Of a stretch of 11,144 nt of DNA, positions 1-8,062 are shown piece by piece. Where the stretch lies: NCBI GenBank assembly GCA_021730825.1, contig JAKFYO010000282.1:1-11144 (forward strand). The letters run 5' to 3'. Made by a program: the position numbers and the translations under genes. Every line of letters begins with the position of its first letter. Within the stretch, counting starts at the first letter, position 1. This DNA is from Hyphomicrobiales bacterium. GTDB lineage: Bacteria > Pseudomonadota > Alphaproteobacteria > Rhizobiales > Xanthobacteraceae. A model generated the notes under the pieces. The model had not been told where the DNA came from and searched no databases. It saw nothing but the letters and a program-made list of their open reading frames with translations.

Positions 1-1011
1 AACGGTCGGCTTCGTGTCCTTCAGAAGATCGCGCGTCTGCTCAAGAATCTTTAAAACGCTTGCCGGCGGGTTCTCGATTTTCGCGCCGGCGTCCGCGGCG
101 GTCCGCAAAGCGATCTTTTGCAGGTCGTCGTTCTCCGCTGCGTTAAGCATCTTGCGAAGCTGCTCCATCGCGCGCGCATAAGCCTTCATGGGCGGCTCAA
201 GCCGCGCGGATACATAGTTGATCGTCTTGCGGATGCCTTCGACCATCTCTTTGTTCACGGCGCAGAGGCCGGGGTTAGCATCCTGCCCGGCGAAGGCTTT
301 CAACTCGTCCGACCAGCGGCGCGAGGTATAGCGCACGCCTTCGGTGAAGAAATCATAGTTGGACAAAAGCCGAGCCTGATAACCGGCGGCGAGGCGGTCG
401 AAATTGGCAAGATCGCCCCGGCGCATCGCGACCCGGAAGTACCGCACCCGCGGCAATGTCGTATCGGGCTTTCGCATTTCGTCGGCGGTCGGCCAGACAT
501 CCGAAATTGTAGAAATCCGCAGTCGCGTCAGATCCGCCTGAAATGCTGCGGCACAATCGCCGATGGGAAATTTTGTCGAGGCACTCACATTGGCCTCGCC
601 GACTTTGGCTTCGACGGAAACTTCGGCCTGTTTGCCGGGTGGAAGCGGCGCCATCTCGACGCGCAAATTCAGGCGGCGTGAAATCTCTTCGTTCGCGCCA
701 AGCGACGCGATTTCCAGTACGGCATTGTCGCCGTCGGCTTTCCAGCCGCCTTCCGGAACGAGCTTGACGCCGTTCAGCTTCGCCGTGAGCAAGATTTTGG
801 AAAGCGGTTCGCTGCTTTCGTTCTTTAGTAAGATATTCACGCCGACTGTCGCGGCCACCGGGATCATCTTGTCGCCTGCGGCCGCACCTGTCGGCGTTAC
901 CGTCAATGTGAACTTGCGCGAACCTTGCGCATCCGCGGCACCTGAGAAAATCAGGGCAGCGACCAACAGGATCGAGGCAGCGCAAAGCCGCGCGGCATTA
1001 CCAAATTGCAT
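1..1011 (-). CDS. Exported protein of unknown function, C-terminus cut by window edge
   Basis: An uninterrupted minus-strand frame runs from ATG at 1009-1011 to the window edge, giving 337 codons with no stop, so the 3' end is missing. Residues 1-28 form a clear signal peptide: a short basic start, a hydrophobic core (ASILLVAALIF) and a cleavage site at ADA-QG. Residues about 33-150 alternate like a beta-sandwich of the kind found in CARDB/NEW3-like extracellular modules (LLKNESSEPLSKILL, LEIASLGANEEI). From about 155 onward the protein looks helical. Two cysteines, C153 and C250, could form a periplasmic disulfide. I do not recognise the family and propose no function beyond an exported, probably periplasmic protein. 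The Shine-Dalgarno is weak (GGA about 9 nt upstream), but the signal peptide fixes the start. The AsmA-family gene lies 97 bp upstream on the same strand, so co-transcription is possible. Confidence 0.8.
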   Translation of the reverse strand, partial: MQFGNAARLCAASILLVAALIFSGAADAQGSRKFTLTVTPTGAAAGDKMIPVAATVGVNILLKNESSEPLSKILLTAKLNGVKLVPEGGWKADGDNAVLEIASLGANEEISRRLNLRVEMAPLPPGKQAEVSVEAKVGEANVSASTKFPIGDCAAAFQADLTRLRISTISDVWPTADEMRKPDTTLPRVRYFRVAMRRGDLANFDRLAAGYQARLLSNYDFFTEGVRYTSRRWSDELKAFAGQDANPGLCAVNKEMVEGIRKTINYVSARLEPPMKAYARAMEQLRKMLNAAENDDLQKIALRTAADAGAKIENPPASVLKILEQTRDLLKDTKPTV

Positions 1012-1108
1012 GAAGAGTTCCAGGGAAGAAGGGGGCCATTCGCAAGGTATGTTGGCATCACCTTGTCGCTGAACGCGATTCCCCGCAAGTACGGGTGCGT
1101 GCGAGAAA

Positions 1109-3109
1109 TCAGCGCGATTGCGTGGGCTGTGGCGACGGCACGTAGCTCGGCGCAATCGGCGGCGAAATCGCAGCCGGCGGCTCGAAGGTTGGGTTCACCG
1201 GAAGCTCGCCGATCGAACGCAGGCCGGTAACGGTCTCGATCACGCTGCGCATGGCCTCGCGCGCCGCGCGTCCGCGCACGGCATCGAGCAGCGGCGCGGT
1301 TGCGCCGGAATGGCGGATCAGCGCATCGGGATCGGGCAGCAAGTAAGGGTTGTCCCAGGTTCCATAAATGAGGAACGGCAAGTCGAACGCGATCTGCGAA
1401 GTCGTGCCTTGCGCCGCGCGGATCAGGCTCGCAACGCCGCGCAAATCGAATTCGCGCTGCGTGATCGAGGTTTCGCCCTGAAGGCTGATTTTCAGAATCG
1501 GGCTTTCGACTTCAAAGCTCGTGAGCTTCGCAATCCCATTCTCGATTTCGAGATTCCCGGTGAGCCGCTCGAAAGGCGTGCGTCCGCCGCGAAGATCGCC
1601 GGTTCCGGAAAGCGGCCTGCGCTCAAGACGCCGCAGCACGGCTTCCGCATTGATGCCGGCAAGGGCGCCTTGTTTCATCGCGAGCTGAATTTTTCCGGAA
1701 AGCGCCGCCGCGATTTCCTGTGCGCTTCTGCCTTTGGAGGTTATCGCCATCGAGAGCGAGCCTTTGCCCTCGAGCCTGCGAAAACCGGTAAGCCCGCCCA
1801 AGCCGCGCTCCAGATCGAAGTTGCCGAGGTTCGCGTCTAACCGCAGCGAAGGGCTCTCCTCGGCTGAATTCCAGATTGCGTTTCCGCGCAGCGTACCGCC
1901 ATAGAACTGGGCTTCGCCGATTGCAGCGGTGAACTGCCGGTTTTTTACACCGAGTGCGATCGCCGCTTTGCCGATTTCGATCTTGCCGATGATGAGTTTG
2001 CCGCAAGACAACCGCAGATCGAGATCGAAATTCTGTAGCGCGGCAGTATCCAGCGCATTGCGATTCCAGTCGCGGCCGTTCGAGGTAAGCCGAAACGGGC
2101 TCTGATAAATCGAAAGATCGGTTGTTTCGCTCGCCAACGTACCTTGAAGGATCGAGCGGCTGCCGTCGCGCTTCCACGTAAGCCCGCCGTCCGCGCGGTT
2201 ACCGTCGAGTTCGAGCGCGAGCTTGGTAAAGCTAAGTGCGATCGGGGTCAGCGAAACGGTTGCTTTGGCCGAGAACCGCTCGAAACCGGAGGGAGAGGGT
2301 GCCGAGATGCCAAACAGCGCGAGCGCGTCACGGAGCGAGCGGCCATCTGCGCTGAACGCGCCTTCGCCCTGGAGCGAGGATTCGCGGAAAGTAATTCCCC
2401 CTTCATAAGCTACCCGCACCGGATCGGCCTCGACCCGGAAGCGAACGCTGCTGCGCTGTCCTTTCGCGAGAGCCGCAGTATCCGCGATCACAAGCGTTCC
2501 GTTCGCAGGTTTGTTTCCGATCACAAAGCTTCCGGTCGCCGTCAGCGAAGCGCCCGACCAGTTCAGCGACGCATCGACCTTGGAGATGATCTCGACGCGG
2601 TCGCGCCCTTGCACGCGCAGCAGCACCGAGCCGTTGGCGACGCGAAGCTCGGGTACATCGTCGTTGTCGGTTAAGGCAGGATTGATCGGCAGGCCTCCGA
2701 TCAATTTACCCTCCGGCGAGAGGTCGATTGCGAGACGCAGACGATCGAGCGTCAGCGTCGCGACTTTGATTTCGCCGAACAGGAGCGGCCAGAACTGAAG
2801 GCTCGCCTGCAACGCGCCGACCGCAGGACCGCGCTTCGAGCCGTCATCGAGATAAATTTCCTGAATCTGGATCGCGGGGCGGGGCAGCAGCGCGAGCCGG
2901 GCATGGCCGTCGATGCGCGGCACGATACCGGTCGCGGCCTGGATCGAGCGGCTCGCAGCAGTGCGGATTTGCTGTTCGGAAACCAGATAGGGCAGCGTCA
3001 GGAAAGCGACACCGAGTATCGCAGCGGCAGCGATGGCGCCAATGGCAATGCGCTGTATTCGAGACGAAACGCTCACGGGGTCTTCCGGCGCTGGATTGGT
3101 TCGCGACAT
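1109..3109 (-). CDS. AsmA-family envelope protein
   Basis: A large single-pass membrane protein of the AsmA family, whose members are thought to help outer-membrane assembly or lipid transport between the membranes. ATG at 3107-3109 gives 666 residues; an in-frame GTG at 3122-3124 would add five (MTPPP). Neither has a convincing Shine-Dalgarno, and I prefer the ATG. After about 20 polar residues comes one transmembrane segment (IAIGAIAAAAILGVAFLTL). It is followed by the typical AsmA start with LLPRPAIQIQEIYLDD and a long beta-rich repetitive body. The C-terminal AsmA_2-like region includes LSGKIQLAMKQGALAGIN, FERLTGNLEIENGIAKL and FDLRGVASL, then the family-typical IYGTWDNPYLLPD. The last 25 residues or so are proline-rich and probably disordered. 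Most of the protein should lie in the periplasm. The gene diverges from acetoacetyl-CoA synthetase and is followed by the exported-protein gene. The family assignment is firm; the substrate and exact role are unknown. Confidence 0.9.
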   Translation of the reverse strand: MSRTNPAPEDPVSVSSRIQRIAIGAIAAAAILGVAFLTLPYLVSEQQIRTAASRSIQAATGIVPRIDGHARLALLPRPAIQIQEIYLDDGSKRGPAVGALQASLQFWPLLFGEIKVATLTLDRLRLAIDLSPEGKLIGGLPINPALTDNDDVPELRVANGSVLLRVQGRDRVEIISKVDASLNWSGASLTATGSFVIGNKPANGTLVIADTAALAKGQRSSVRFRVEADPVRVAYEGGITFRESSLQGEGAFSADGRSLRDALALFGISAPSPSGFERFSAKATVSLTPIALSFTKLALELDGNRADGGLTWKRDGSRSILQGTLASETTDLSIYQSPFRLTSNGRDWNRNALDTAALQNFDLDLRLSCGKLIIGKIEIGKAAIALGVKNRQFTAAIGEAQFYGGTLRGNAIWNSAEESPSLRLDANLGNFDLERGLGGLTGFRRLEGKGSLSMAITSKGRSAQEIAAALSGKIQLAMKQGALAGINAEAVLRRLERRPLSGTGDLRGGRTPFERLTGNLEIENGIAKLTSFEVESPILKISLQGETSITQREFDLRGVASLIRAAQGTTSQIAFDLPFLIYGTWDNPYLLPDPDALIRHSGATAPLLDAVRGRAAREAMRSVIETVTGLRSIGELPVNPTFEPPAAISPPIAPSYVPSPQPTQSR

Positions 3110-3202
3110 TGGCGGCGGGGTCACCGTCCGGGGCGAACTCTAGTCTATTTCTTGGGCCTATGTGTCGCTTTCATGGCCCCGACTTGCGGGTTGCGGGAGG
3201 TT

Positions 3203-3265
3203 ATGAAATTCGTCAGTTCAAGAACAGAACGCCAAAGAAAACACCAAGGAAAACGCCGCTCATGA
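3203..3265 (+). other. Possible 20-residue basic leader ORF overlapping the aacS start
   Basis: ATG at 3203-3205 opens a 20-codon frame, MKFVSSRTERQRKHQGKRRS, whose TGA (3263-3265) overlaps the aacS ATG (3262-3264) as ATGA, the usual layout of translational coupling. GGGAGG at 3195-3200 precedes it, but with only 2 nt of spacing, which is shorter than optimal. Eight of the 20 residues are Lys or Arg. It may be a leader peptide or a chance frame. The 152-bp divergent region between the AsmA and aacS starts holds nothing else clear apart from the 12-bp repeat at 3229-3252, and I see no convincing sigma-70 promoter there. Confidence 0.2.
3229..3252. repeat. 12-bp imperfect tandem duplication before aacS
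   Basis: ACGCCAAAGAAA (3229-3240) is followed directly by ACACCAAGGAAA (3241-3252), which differs at two positions, and then by ACGCC as the start of a third unit. The second copy supplies the purine-rich AAGGA at 3246-3250 that probably serves as the aacS ribosome binding site, 11 nt before the ATG. Confidence 0.5.
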
Positions 3266-5223
3266 CCGCCAGTACCGCGCCGCTCTGGAGCCCTTCACCG
3301 GAGGCCGTTCGCAAAAGCGAGATGGTACGCTTTATGAAAGAAGCCAACCGCCGCTTCGGCCTCTCGCTTACCGGTTACAGCCAGTTGCATGGCTGGTCGG
3401 TGGATAACCTGCCGGCGTTCTGGGAGTTGATCTGGGATTTCTGCGGTGTGATCGGCGAAAAGGGCGCGCCGCTGCTCGCGGACGAAAACCGCATGCCGGG
3501 CGCGAAATTTTTCCCCAATGCGAAGCTTAGCTTTGCCGAAAACATGATGCGCAAGACAGGTAGCGACCCGGCGATGATTTTCCGCGGCGAGGACAAAAAG
3601 AGCTACCGGCTTTCCTTCGATGAGCTGCATGCGCTGGTATCGCGTCTTCAGCAGGCGATGAAGGAAGCCGGCGTGCAGAAGGGCGACCGCATTGCCGCGA
3701 TGCTCCCGAACCTTCCGGAGAGCGTTGCGATCATGCTTGCCGCGTCGTCGCTCGGCGCGATCTTCTCTTCCTGCTCGCCCGATTTCGGCGAGCGCGGCGT
3801 GATCGACCGCTTCGGACAGATTCAACCCAAGCTGTTTTTTACCTGCGATGGCTATTGGTACGCGGGGAAGAAAATCTCGATCGCCGAGAAACTCGACACC
3901 GTCGTCAAGAATCTGCTGACCGCCGAGAAGGTGATCATCGTTCCTTATCTCGGCGAGGCGAAAGAGGTCGCGTCGAAATTGTCGCGCGCTGCCGATCTCG
4001 ATAGTTTTATCGCGCCGTTCGCTGCGAAAAAAGTCGAGTTCGAGCGGCTGTCGTTCGACCACCCGCTCTACATTCTGTTTTCGTCCGGGACGACCGGCGT
4101 CCCCAAATGCATCGTGCATTGCGCGGGTGGTGTGCTGCTCCAGCATCTGAAGGAGCATAAGCTTCATTGCGGCATCAAGCCGGGCGAGCGCATGTTCTGG
4201 TTCACGACGCTCGGCTGGATGATGTGGAACTGGCTCGTGACCGGGCTCGCCGCGGAAGCAACCTTGATGCTCTATGACGGCTCGCCGTTTCATCCGAAAA
4301 AAGATGTGATGTTCGACTATGCCGCCGAAGAGAAAATCGGCTTTTTCGGCACTTCGGCAAAATTCATCGACGCGGCGAAGAAGGAAGGCTTGCGTCCGAA
4401 TGACACACACGACCTTTCCGCGATGCGCGTACTCGCTTCGACCGGATCGCCGCTGGTGCCCGAGAGCTTCGACTATGTCTATGACGCGGTGAAACAAGAC
4501 GTCCACCTTGCGTCCGTATCCGGCGGCACCGATCTCGCGGCCTGTTTCGTCGGCGCCGACCCGACGGCGCCGGTATGGAAAGGCGAGATTCAAGCCGCCG
4601 CTCTCGGCATGGCGGTCGATGTCTGGGACGACAACGGCAAGCCGATGAAGGGCGAGCGGGGCGAGCTCGTCTGCACGAAGCCGTTCCCGTCGATGCCGGT
4701 GATGTTCTGGAACGACCCCGACGGCAAGAAATATCACAATGCCTATTTCGACCGCTTCCCGAACATCTGGTGCCACGGCGATTTCGCGGAGTGGACCACG
4801 CATGGCGGCATGATCATTCACGGCCGCTCGGATGCGACGTTGAACCCGCAAGGTGTCCGCATCGGCACCGCGGAGATTTACGCGCAGGTCGAGCAGATTT
4901 CCGACGTCGTGGAATCCATCACCATCGGCCAGGAATGGGATGGCGACACGCGCATCGTGCTTTTTGTCCGCCTGCGTGACGGCATGAAATTAGACGACGC
5001 CTTGATCGCGAAGATCAAGAGCCAGATCCGCACCGGCGCGAGCCCGCGCCACGTTCCGGCGAAGATCGTGCAGATCGCCGATATCCCCCGCACGCGCTCA
5101 GGAAAAATTACCGAGCTCGCGGTACGCGATGTCGTGCATGGCCGTCCGGTGAAGAATACCGAAGCGCTCGCCAATCCCGAGGCGCTCGATCTCTATCGGG
5201 ATATTCCGGCGCTCAGCACCTAA
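3262..5223 (+). CDS. aacS: Acetoacetyl-CoA synthetase (acetoacetate-CoA ligase)
   Basis: A cytosolic ligase of the ANL superfamily that converts acetoacetate, ATP and CoA to acetoacetyl-CoA, AMP and pyrophosphate. In rhizobia it feeds ketone bodies from polyhydroxybutyrate breakdown back into metabolism. The length of 653 residues is normal for the family. Visible motifs are the ATP/AMP loop FSSGTTGVPK (273-282), the adenylate-binding ASTGSP (392-397), HGD (505-507), the hinge region GRSDATLNPQGVRIGTAEIY (521-540) and RTRSGK with the presumed catalytic Lys615. The N-terminal LTGYSQLHGWSV and C-terminal VVHGRPVKNTEALANPEAL are typical of acetoacetyl-CoA rather than acetyl-CoA synthetases. ATG 3262 is chosen because family similarity begins there and AAGGA lies upstream. 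An in-frame ATG at 3160 would add an unlikely basic extension. The TAA overlaps the stop codon of the convergent permease gene, leaving no room for a terminator between them. Confidence 0.95.
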   Translation: MTASTAPLWSPSPEAVRKSEMVRFMKEANRRFGLSLTGYSQLHGWSVDNLPAFWELIWDFCGVIGEKGAPLLADENRMPGAKFFPNAKLSFAENMMRKTGSDPAMIFRGEDKKSYRLSFDELHALVSRLQQAMKEAGVQKGDRIAAMLPNLPESVAIMLAASSLGAIFSSCSPDFGERGVIDRFGQIQPKLFFTCDGYWYAGKKISIAEKLDTVVKNLLTAEKVIIVPYLGEAKEVASKLSRAADLDSFIAPFAAKKVEFERLSFDHPLYILFSSGTTGVPKCIVHCAGGVLLQHLKEHKLHCGIKPGERMFWFTTLGWMMWNWLVTGLAAEATLMLYDGSPFHPKKDVMFDYAAEEKIGFFGTSAKFIDAAKKEGLRPNDTHDLSAMRVLASTGSPLVPESFDYVYDAVKQDVHLASVSGGTDLAACFVGADPTAPVWKGEIQAAALGMAVDVWDDNGKPMKGERGELVCTKPFPSMPVMFWNDPDGKKYHNAYFDRFPNIWCHGDFAEWTTHGGMIIHGRSDATLNPQGVRIGTAEIYAQVEQISDVVESITIGQEWDGDTRIVLFVRLRDGMKLDDALIAKIKSQIRTGASPRHVPAKIVQIADIPRTRSGKITELAVRDVVHGRPVKNTEALANPEALDLYRDIPALST

Positions 5224-6899
5224 GAAGAAATTGTACTCGGGGTGATCGCGTTGCGGCTCAGTCTCGCCAGCATCAGCACGGGCAAGAGTCCGGCAAGCAC
5301 CACCAGGATCGCCGCGACCGCGCCGTCCTCGTAAGTGCCGCGCACGGCTTCGGCGTAAATGTGGGTCGCTAACGTTTCGACGCCGAATGGCCGCAGCATC
5401 AGCGTCGCCGGCAATTCCTTCATGCAGTCCACGAAAACGAGGATCGCGGCGGCACCGAATACGGGCCGCAGCATCGGCAGATGAATTTTGCGCAAGGTGC
5501 CCAACGAGCTTTCGCCGAGACTGCGGGCGGCGTGGTCGATGTTCATCGAGATCTTTGCGTAACCGGCTTCGACCCCGTTAATCGAGATCGCGAGAAACCG
5601 GATCGTATAGGCCAGCACAAGTGCGCCGCCCGAGCCCGAGATCAGAAGGCCGGTCGAAATGCCGAACCACTCGCGGAACGCCGCGTCGATTGAATTGTCG
5701 AAGGCGGCGAGCGGCCAGAGCAGGCCGACGGCAAGCACCGTGCCCGGAATTGCATAGCCGATACTTGCAATCCTGCTTGCGGGCGTTGCAAGACCGCTTC
5801 TGTCGCTGCGCAAGGCATAAGCGACGACAAGACCGACCGTGAGCGTGACCGCGGTAGCAATGCCCGCATAAAAGAGAGTGTTCAGCGTTTCGCGTAGCAA
5901 CATCGGCGAGATGCCGCCGGATGCGAGTTTCCTGATCGCCTGATCAAGAAGATACGCGAAGGGCACAAGAAAACCGATCGCGAGCGGGACTGCGCAGGCT
6001 GCAAATGCACCGAGCGCTTTCAGGCCGCTTAAGCGTATCGGTGCGGGCGGCTGCGTGCGCTTGTTGCTGCCCGCAAATTGCTGGTGCCGCCGTGCCCAGC
6101 GCTCCAGCAGAAAAAGCGCCATCACCAGCGCAAGCATAAAAAGCGAAATCTGCGCCGCTCCCGGCAGCGAGGAGCGGTTAAGCCAGGTCGAATAGATCGC
6201 AATCGTCAGCGTGCGTACGCCGAGAAACTCGGTGGCGCCGATGTCGTTCAGAGCCTCCAAGAGCGCCAGCGTAATGCCGACGACAATTGCCGGACGCGCG
6301 AGCGGCAGCGCGACGCGGAAAAGAATTTCAAAGCGTCCTGCACCCAGTATGCGCGCGGCTTCCAGCGCGGTCGCGCTCTGCATCAAGAACGATGCGCGTG
6401 CCGCGAGATAAACATAGGGATAGAGCACGAAGCCCAAGAGAAAAATCACGCCGCTCATGGAGCGGATTTCGGGGAATGAAATCGCACGCGGATCGGTCAG
6501 GCCAAGCAGGCTGCGCAGCGTCGATTGAATCGGCCCAAGCGGATGGACAATGTCGAGATAGGCATAAGCGAGAATGTAAGTCGGGATCGCAAGCGGCAGC
6601 AGCAACGCCCAATCGAAAAACTTGCGGCCCGGAAATTCGGTTGTCGCAACCAGCCATGCGGTGCCGACACCGATGATACTGGTGAGCAGGTCGACGCCCA
6701 ACAACAGGGTCACTGTGTTCGTCGCGGCCGACGGCAGCACATAGGCTGCAAGCTGCGGCCACAGATCGCCCGACCCCTCGCTTGCAATCGAAATCAGCGC
6801 GACAATCGGCGAAACGACGATGGCCGCGAAAAGGATCGCTGCGAGAGTAAAGCCGGGCGTTCCGCTGTTGCGAAACGCCCGGAATACTGAAGTTGTCAC
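5220..6899 (-). CDS. fbpB: Ferric-iron ABC transporter permease (FbpB/SfuB type)
   Basis: Inner-membrane permease of a ferric-iron import system, 559 residues, with two fused transport domains and about 12 hydrophobic segments. This is the usual double-length architecture of FbpB/SfuB/AfuB. Each half carries the EAA loop that contacts the ATPase: residues about 180-203 (EAARILGAGRFEILFRVALP) and about 457-480 (HAARSLGESSLGTLRKIHLP). Other family features include PLAIPTYILAYAY (102-114) and YAIPGTVLAVGLLWPL (382-397). The start is GTG at 6897-6899, only 12 nt after the stop of the binding-protein gene and with no clear Shine-Dalgarno, so translation probably depends on reading through from fbpA. 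The gene ends with TAG overlapping the TAA of convergent aacS. No ATPase gene follows, so FbpC must come from elsewhere. Iron is inferred from the FbpA partner; thiamine and spermidine permeases are related. Confidence 0.92.
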   Translation of the reverse strand: MTTSVFRAFRNSGTPGFTLAAILFAAIVVSPIVALISIASEGSGDLWPQLAAYVLPSAATNTVTLLLGVDLLTSIIGVGTAWLVATTEFPGRKFFDWALLLPLAIPTYILAYAYLDIVHPLGPIQSTLRSLLGLTDPRAISFPEIRSMSGVIFLLGFVLYPYVYLAARASFLMQSATALEAARILGAGRFEILFRVALPLARPAIVVGITLALLEALNDIGATEFLGVRTLTIAIYSTWLNRSSLPGAAQISLFMLALVMALFLLERWARRHQQFAGSNKRTQPPAPIRLSGLKALGAFAACAVPLAIGFLVPFAYLLDQAIRKLASGGISPMLLRETLNTLFYAGIATAVTLTVGLVVAYALRSDRSGLATPASRIASIGYAIPGTVLAVGLLWPLAAFDNSIDAAFREWFGISTGLLISGSGGALVLAYTIRFLAISINGVEAGYAKISMNIDHAARSLGESSLGTLRKIHLPMLRPVFGAAAILVFVDCMKELPATLMLRPFGVETLATHIYAEAVRGTYEDGAVAAILVVLAGLLPVLMLARLSRNAITPSTISS

Positions 6900-6911
6900 G
6901 TAAAAACCGGC

Positions 6912-7940
6912 TTACTGGTCGAAGCCGACCTTCTCGATCAGTTCGGCGGCCTGCTTGCGGTTCTTCGCAATGACCGTGAGATCGATCTGGTCGGTCTTGA
7001 GAGTGCCAAGTGACGCGATGATCGGATCGATCGCAGCGCCCGCACGCACCGGATACTCATAGTTCACCTTGGCATAGGCAGCCTGCGCTTCCGGCGAAAC
7101 CAGGAATTCGAGGAGCTTGATCGCGTTCGATTTGTTCTTCGCGTTCTTTGCGACCGAAGCACCAGAGATGTTTACGTGCGTGCCGCCGCCCGGAAAGGTC
7201 GGCAGAATCGTATTGATTGCAGCGCCCCACTTCTTCTGGTCTTCGTTGCTGCCGCCGCGCATCAGGCCGACATAGTAGGAGTTGGCGAGGCCGATGTCGC
7301 AGGTGCCCGCCAGAATGTCGCGCGCGACTTCGCGGTCGCCGCCGGTCGGCTTGCGCGCGAGATTGGCCTTTACGCCCTTGAGCCACTCTTCGGTTTTCGC
7401 GGCACCATAGTGCTGGATGTATGCGGCAACGAGCGCAGTGTTGTAGGGGTGCAAGCCTGAGCGGATGCAGACTTTGCCTTTCCACTTCGGATTGGCGAGA
7501 TCGGCATAAGTCAGGGTCTTGTCCTTCACGCGCTCGTTCGAGACGTAAAACAGACGCGCACGTTGCGAGAGCGCGAACCAGTGTCCGTCCTTGTCGCGCA
7601 GGTTGGCCGGGATGCCGGCATTGAGCGCCTGCGATTGCACGCTCTGCGTGACGCCGCGCGCGACTCCATCCAGCACGGTGCCGATATCGACCGCCATCAT
7701 GATGTCGGCGGGAGAGTTCGCGCCTTCGGCGGCAATGCGTTCAGCCATGCCCTTTTCGACGAAGATCGCATTGACCTTGATGCCGGTGTTCTTGGTGAAC
7801 TGGTCGAACAGCGGCTGGATGAGTTTCGGTTCGCGGGTCGTATAGACGTTCACTTCGCCCTGCGCGCTCGCAGGCAAAGGAGCGATCATGCTCGCGGCAA
7901 GTGCGGCGGCGAACGCGAGGCTGAGTAACAGACGCTTCAT
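6912..7940 (-). CDS. fbpA: Periplasmic ferric-iron-binding protein (FbpA/FutA family)
   Basis: Periplasmic receptor that captures Fe(III) and delivers it to the FbpB permease. Its 342 residues match the family size. Residues 1-26 are a signal peptide (KRLLLSLAFAAALAASMIAP, cleavage at ASA-QG). The mature protein starts in the FbpA/FutA manner with VNVYTTREPKLIQPLFDQF, and SYYVGL carries adjacent Tyr222 and Tyr223, the paired tyrosines that bind iron in this family. Tyr33 and Tyr166 are plausible further ligands but I could not align them. Cys158 and Cys214 may form a disulfide. The start is ATG at 7938-7940 with a strong AGGAGA ribosome binding site (7946-7951). It is the first gene of a two-gene operon with fbpB (12 nt gap). 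A degenerate Irr box lies about 104-122 bp upstream of the ATG, which suggests iron control. The same fold also serves anion-bound Fe(III), but iron is the best call. Confidence 0.93.
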   Translation of the reverse strand: MKRLLLSLAFAAALAASMIAPLPASAQGEVNVYTTREPKLIQPLFDQFTKNTGIKVNAIFVEKGMAERIAAEGANSPADIMMAVDIGTVLDGVARGVTQSVQSQALNAGIPANLRDKDGHWFALSQRARLFYVSNERVKDKTLTYADLANPKWKGKVCIRSGLHPYNTALVAAYIQHYGAAKTEEWLKGVKANLARKPTGGDREVARDILAGTCDIGLANSYYVGLMRGGSNEDQKKWGAAINTILPTFPGGGTHVNISGASVAKNAKNKSNAIKLLEFLVSPEAQAAYAKVNYEYPVRAGAAIDPIIASLGTLKTDQIDLTVIAKNRKQAAELIEKVGFDQ

Positions 7941-7995
7941 AAGGTTCTCCTGGCGGCGTTCCGGCTCTGATTTGGCCGAAAAATTCTCGGAAGTT

Positions 7996-8024
7996 CGACC
8001 GGAGAAAACGCGACCCGGAGAAAA
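7996..8024. repeat. Direct repeat in the fbpA upstream region
   Basis: CGACCGGAGAAAA (7996-8008) recurs as CGACCCGGAGAAAA (8011-8024), with one extra C and a start-to-start spacing of 15 bp. It lies between the Irr box and the fbpA ribosome binding site, so it is either within the 5' untranslated region or close to the promoter. It could be a second operator or a recent duplication. I cannot match it to a known regulator. Confidence 0.5.
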
Positions 8025-8043
8025 AAATCAAATGAAATCAATA

Positions 8044-8062
8044 GTTTAGACTTATTCCAAAC
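8044..8062. promoter_or_regulatory. Degenerate Irr box (iron control element) between fbpA and the kinase gene
   Basis: GTTTAGACTTATTCCAAAC is an interrupted inverted repeat: the arms GTTTAGA and TCCAAAC match at 6 of 7 positions around a 5-bp centre. It follows the TTTAGAA-N3-TTCTAAA pattern of rhizobial Irr boxes, with changes in the inner positions. It resembles the two perfect copies upstream of bfr and bfd. It lies about equally far from the fbpA start (7940, minus) and the kinase start (8166, plus), so either or both could be its target. The divergence of the sequence and the distance from fbpA lower confidence. Confidence 0.6.

Noticed and set aside
1043..1065. CAAGGT and ACCTTG inverted repeat between the AsmA-like gene and the exported-protein gene as a terminator
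   Set aside because: A 6-bp stem with an 11-nt loop and no following T-run is too weak to call.
3160..3261. Upstream in-frame ATG for acetoacetyl-CoA synthetase at 3160
   Set aside because: No Shine-Dalgarno precedes it. The added 34 residues are basic and unlike the family start, while ATG 3262 gives the usual length.
3295..4851. Long open frame (518 codons) on the minus strand opposite aacS
   Set aside because: It lies fully within a well-supported gene, has an Arg/His-rich composition typical of GC-rich antisense frames, and shows no recognisable domain.
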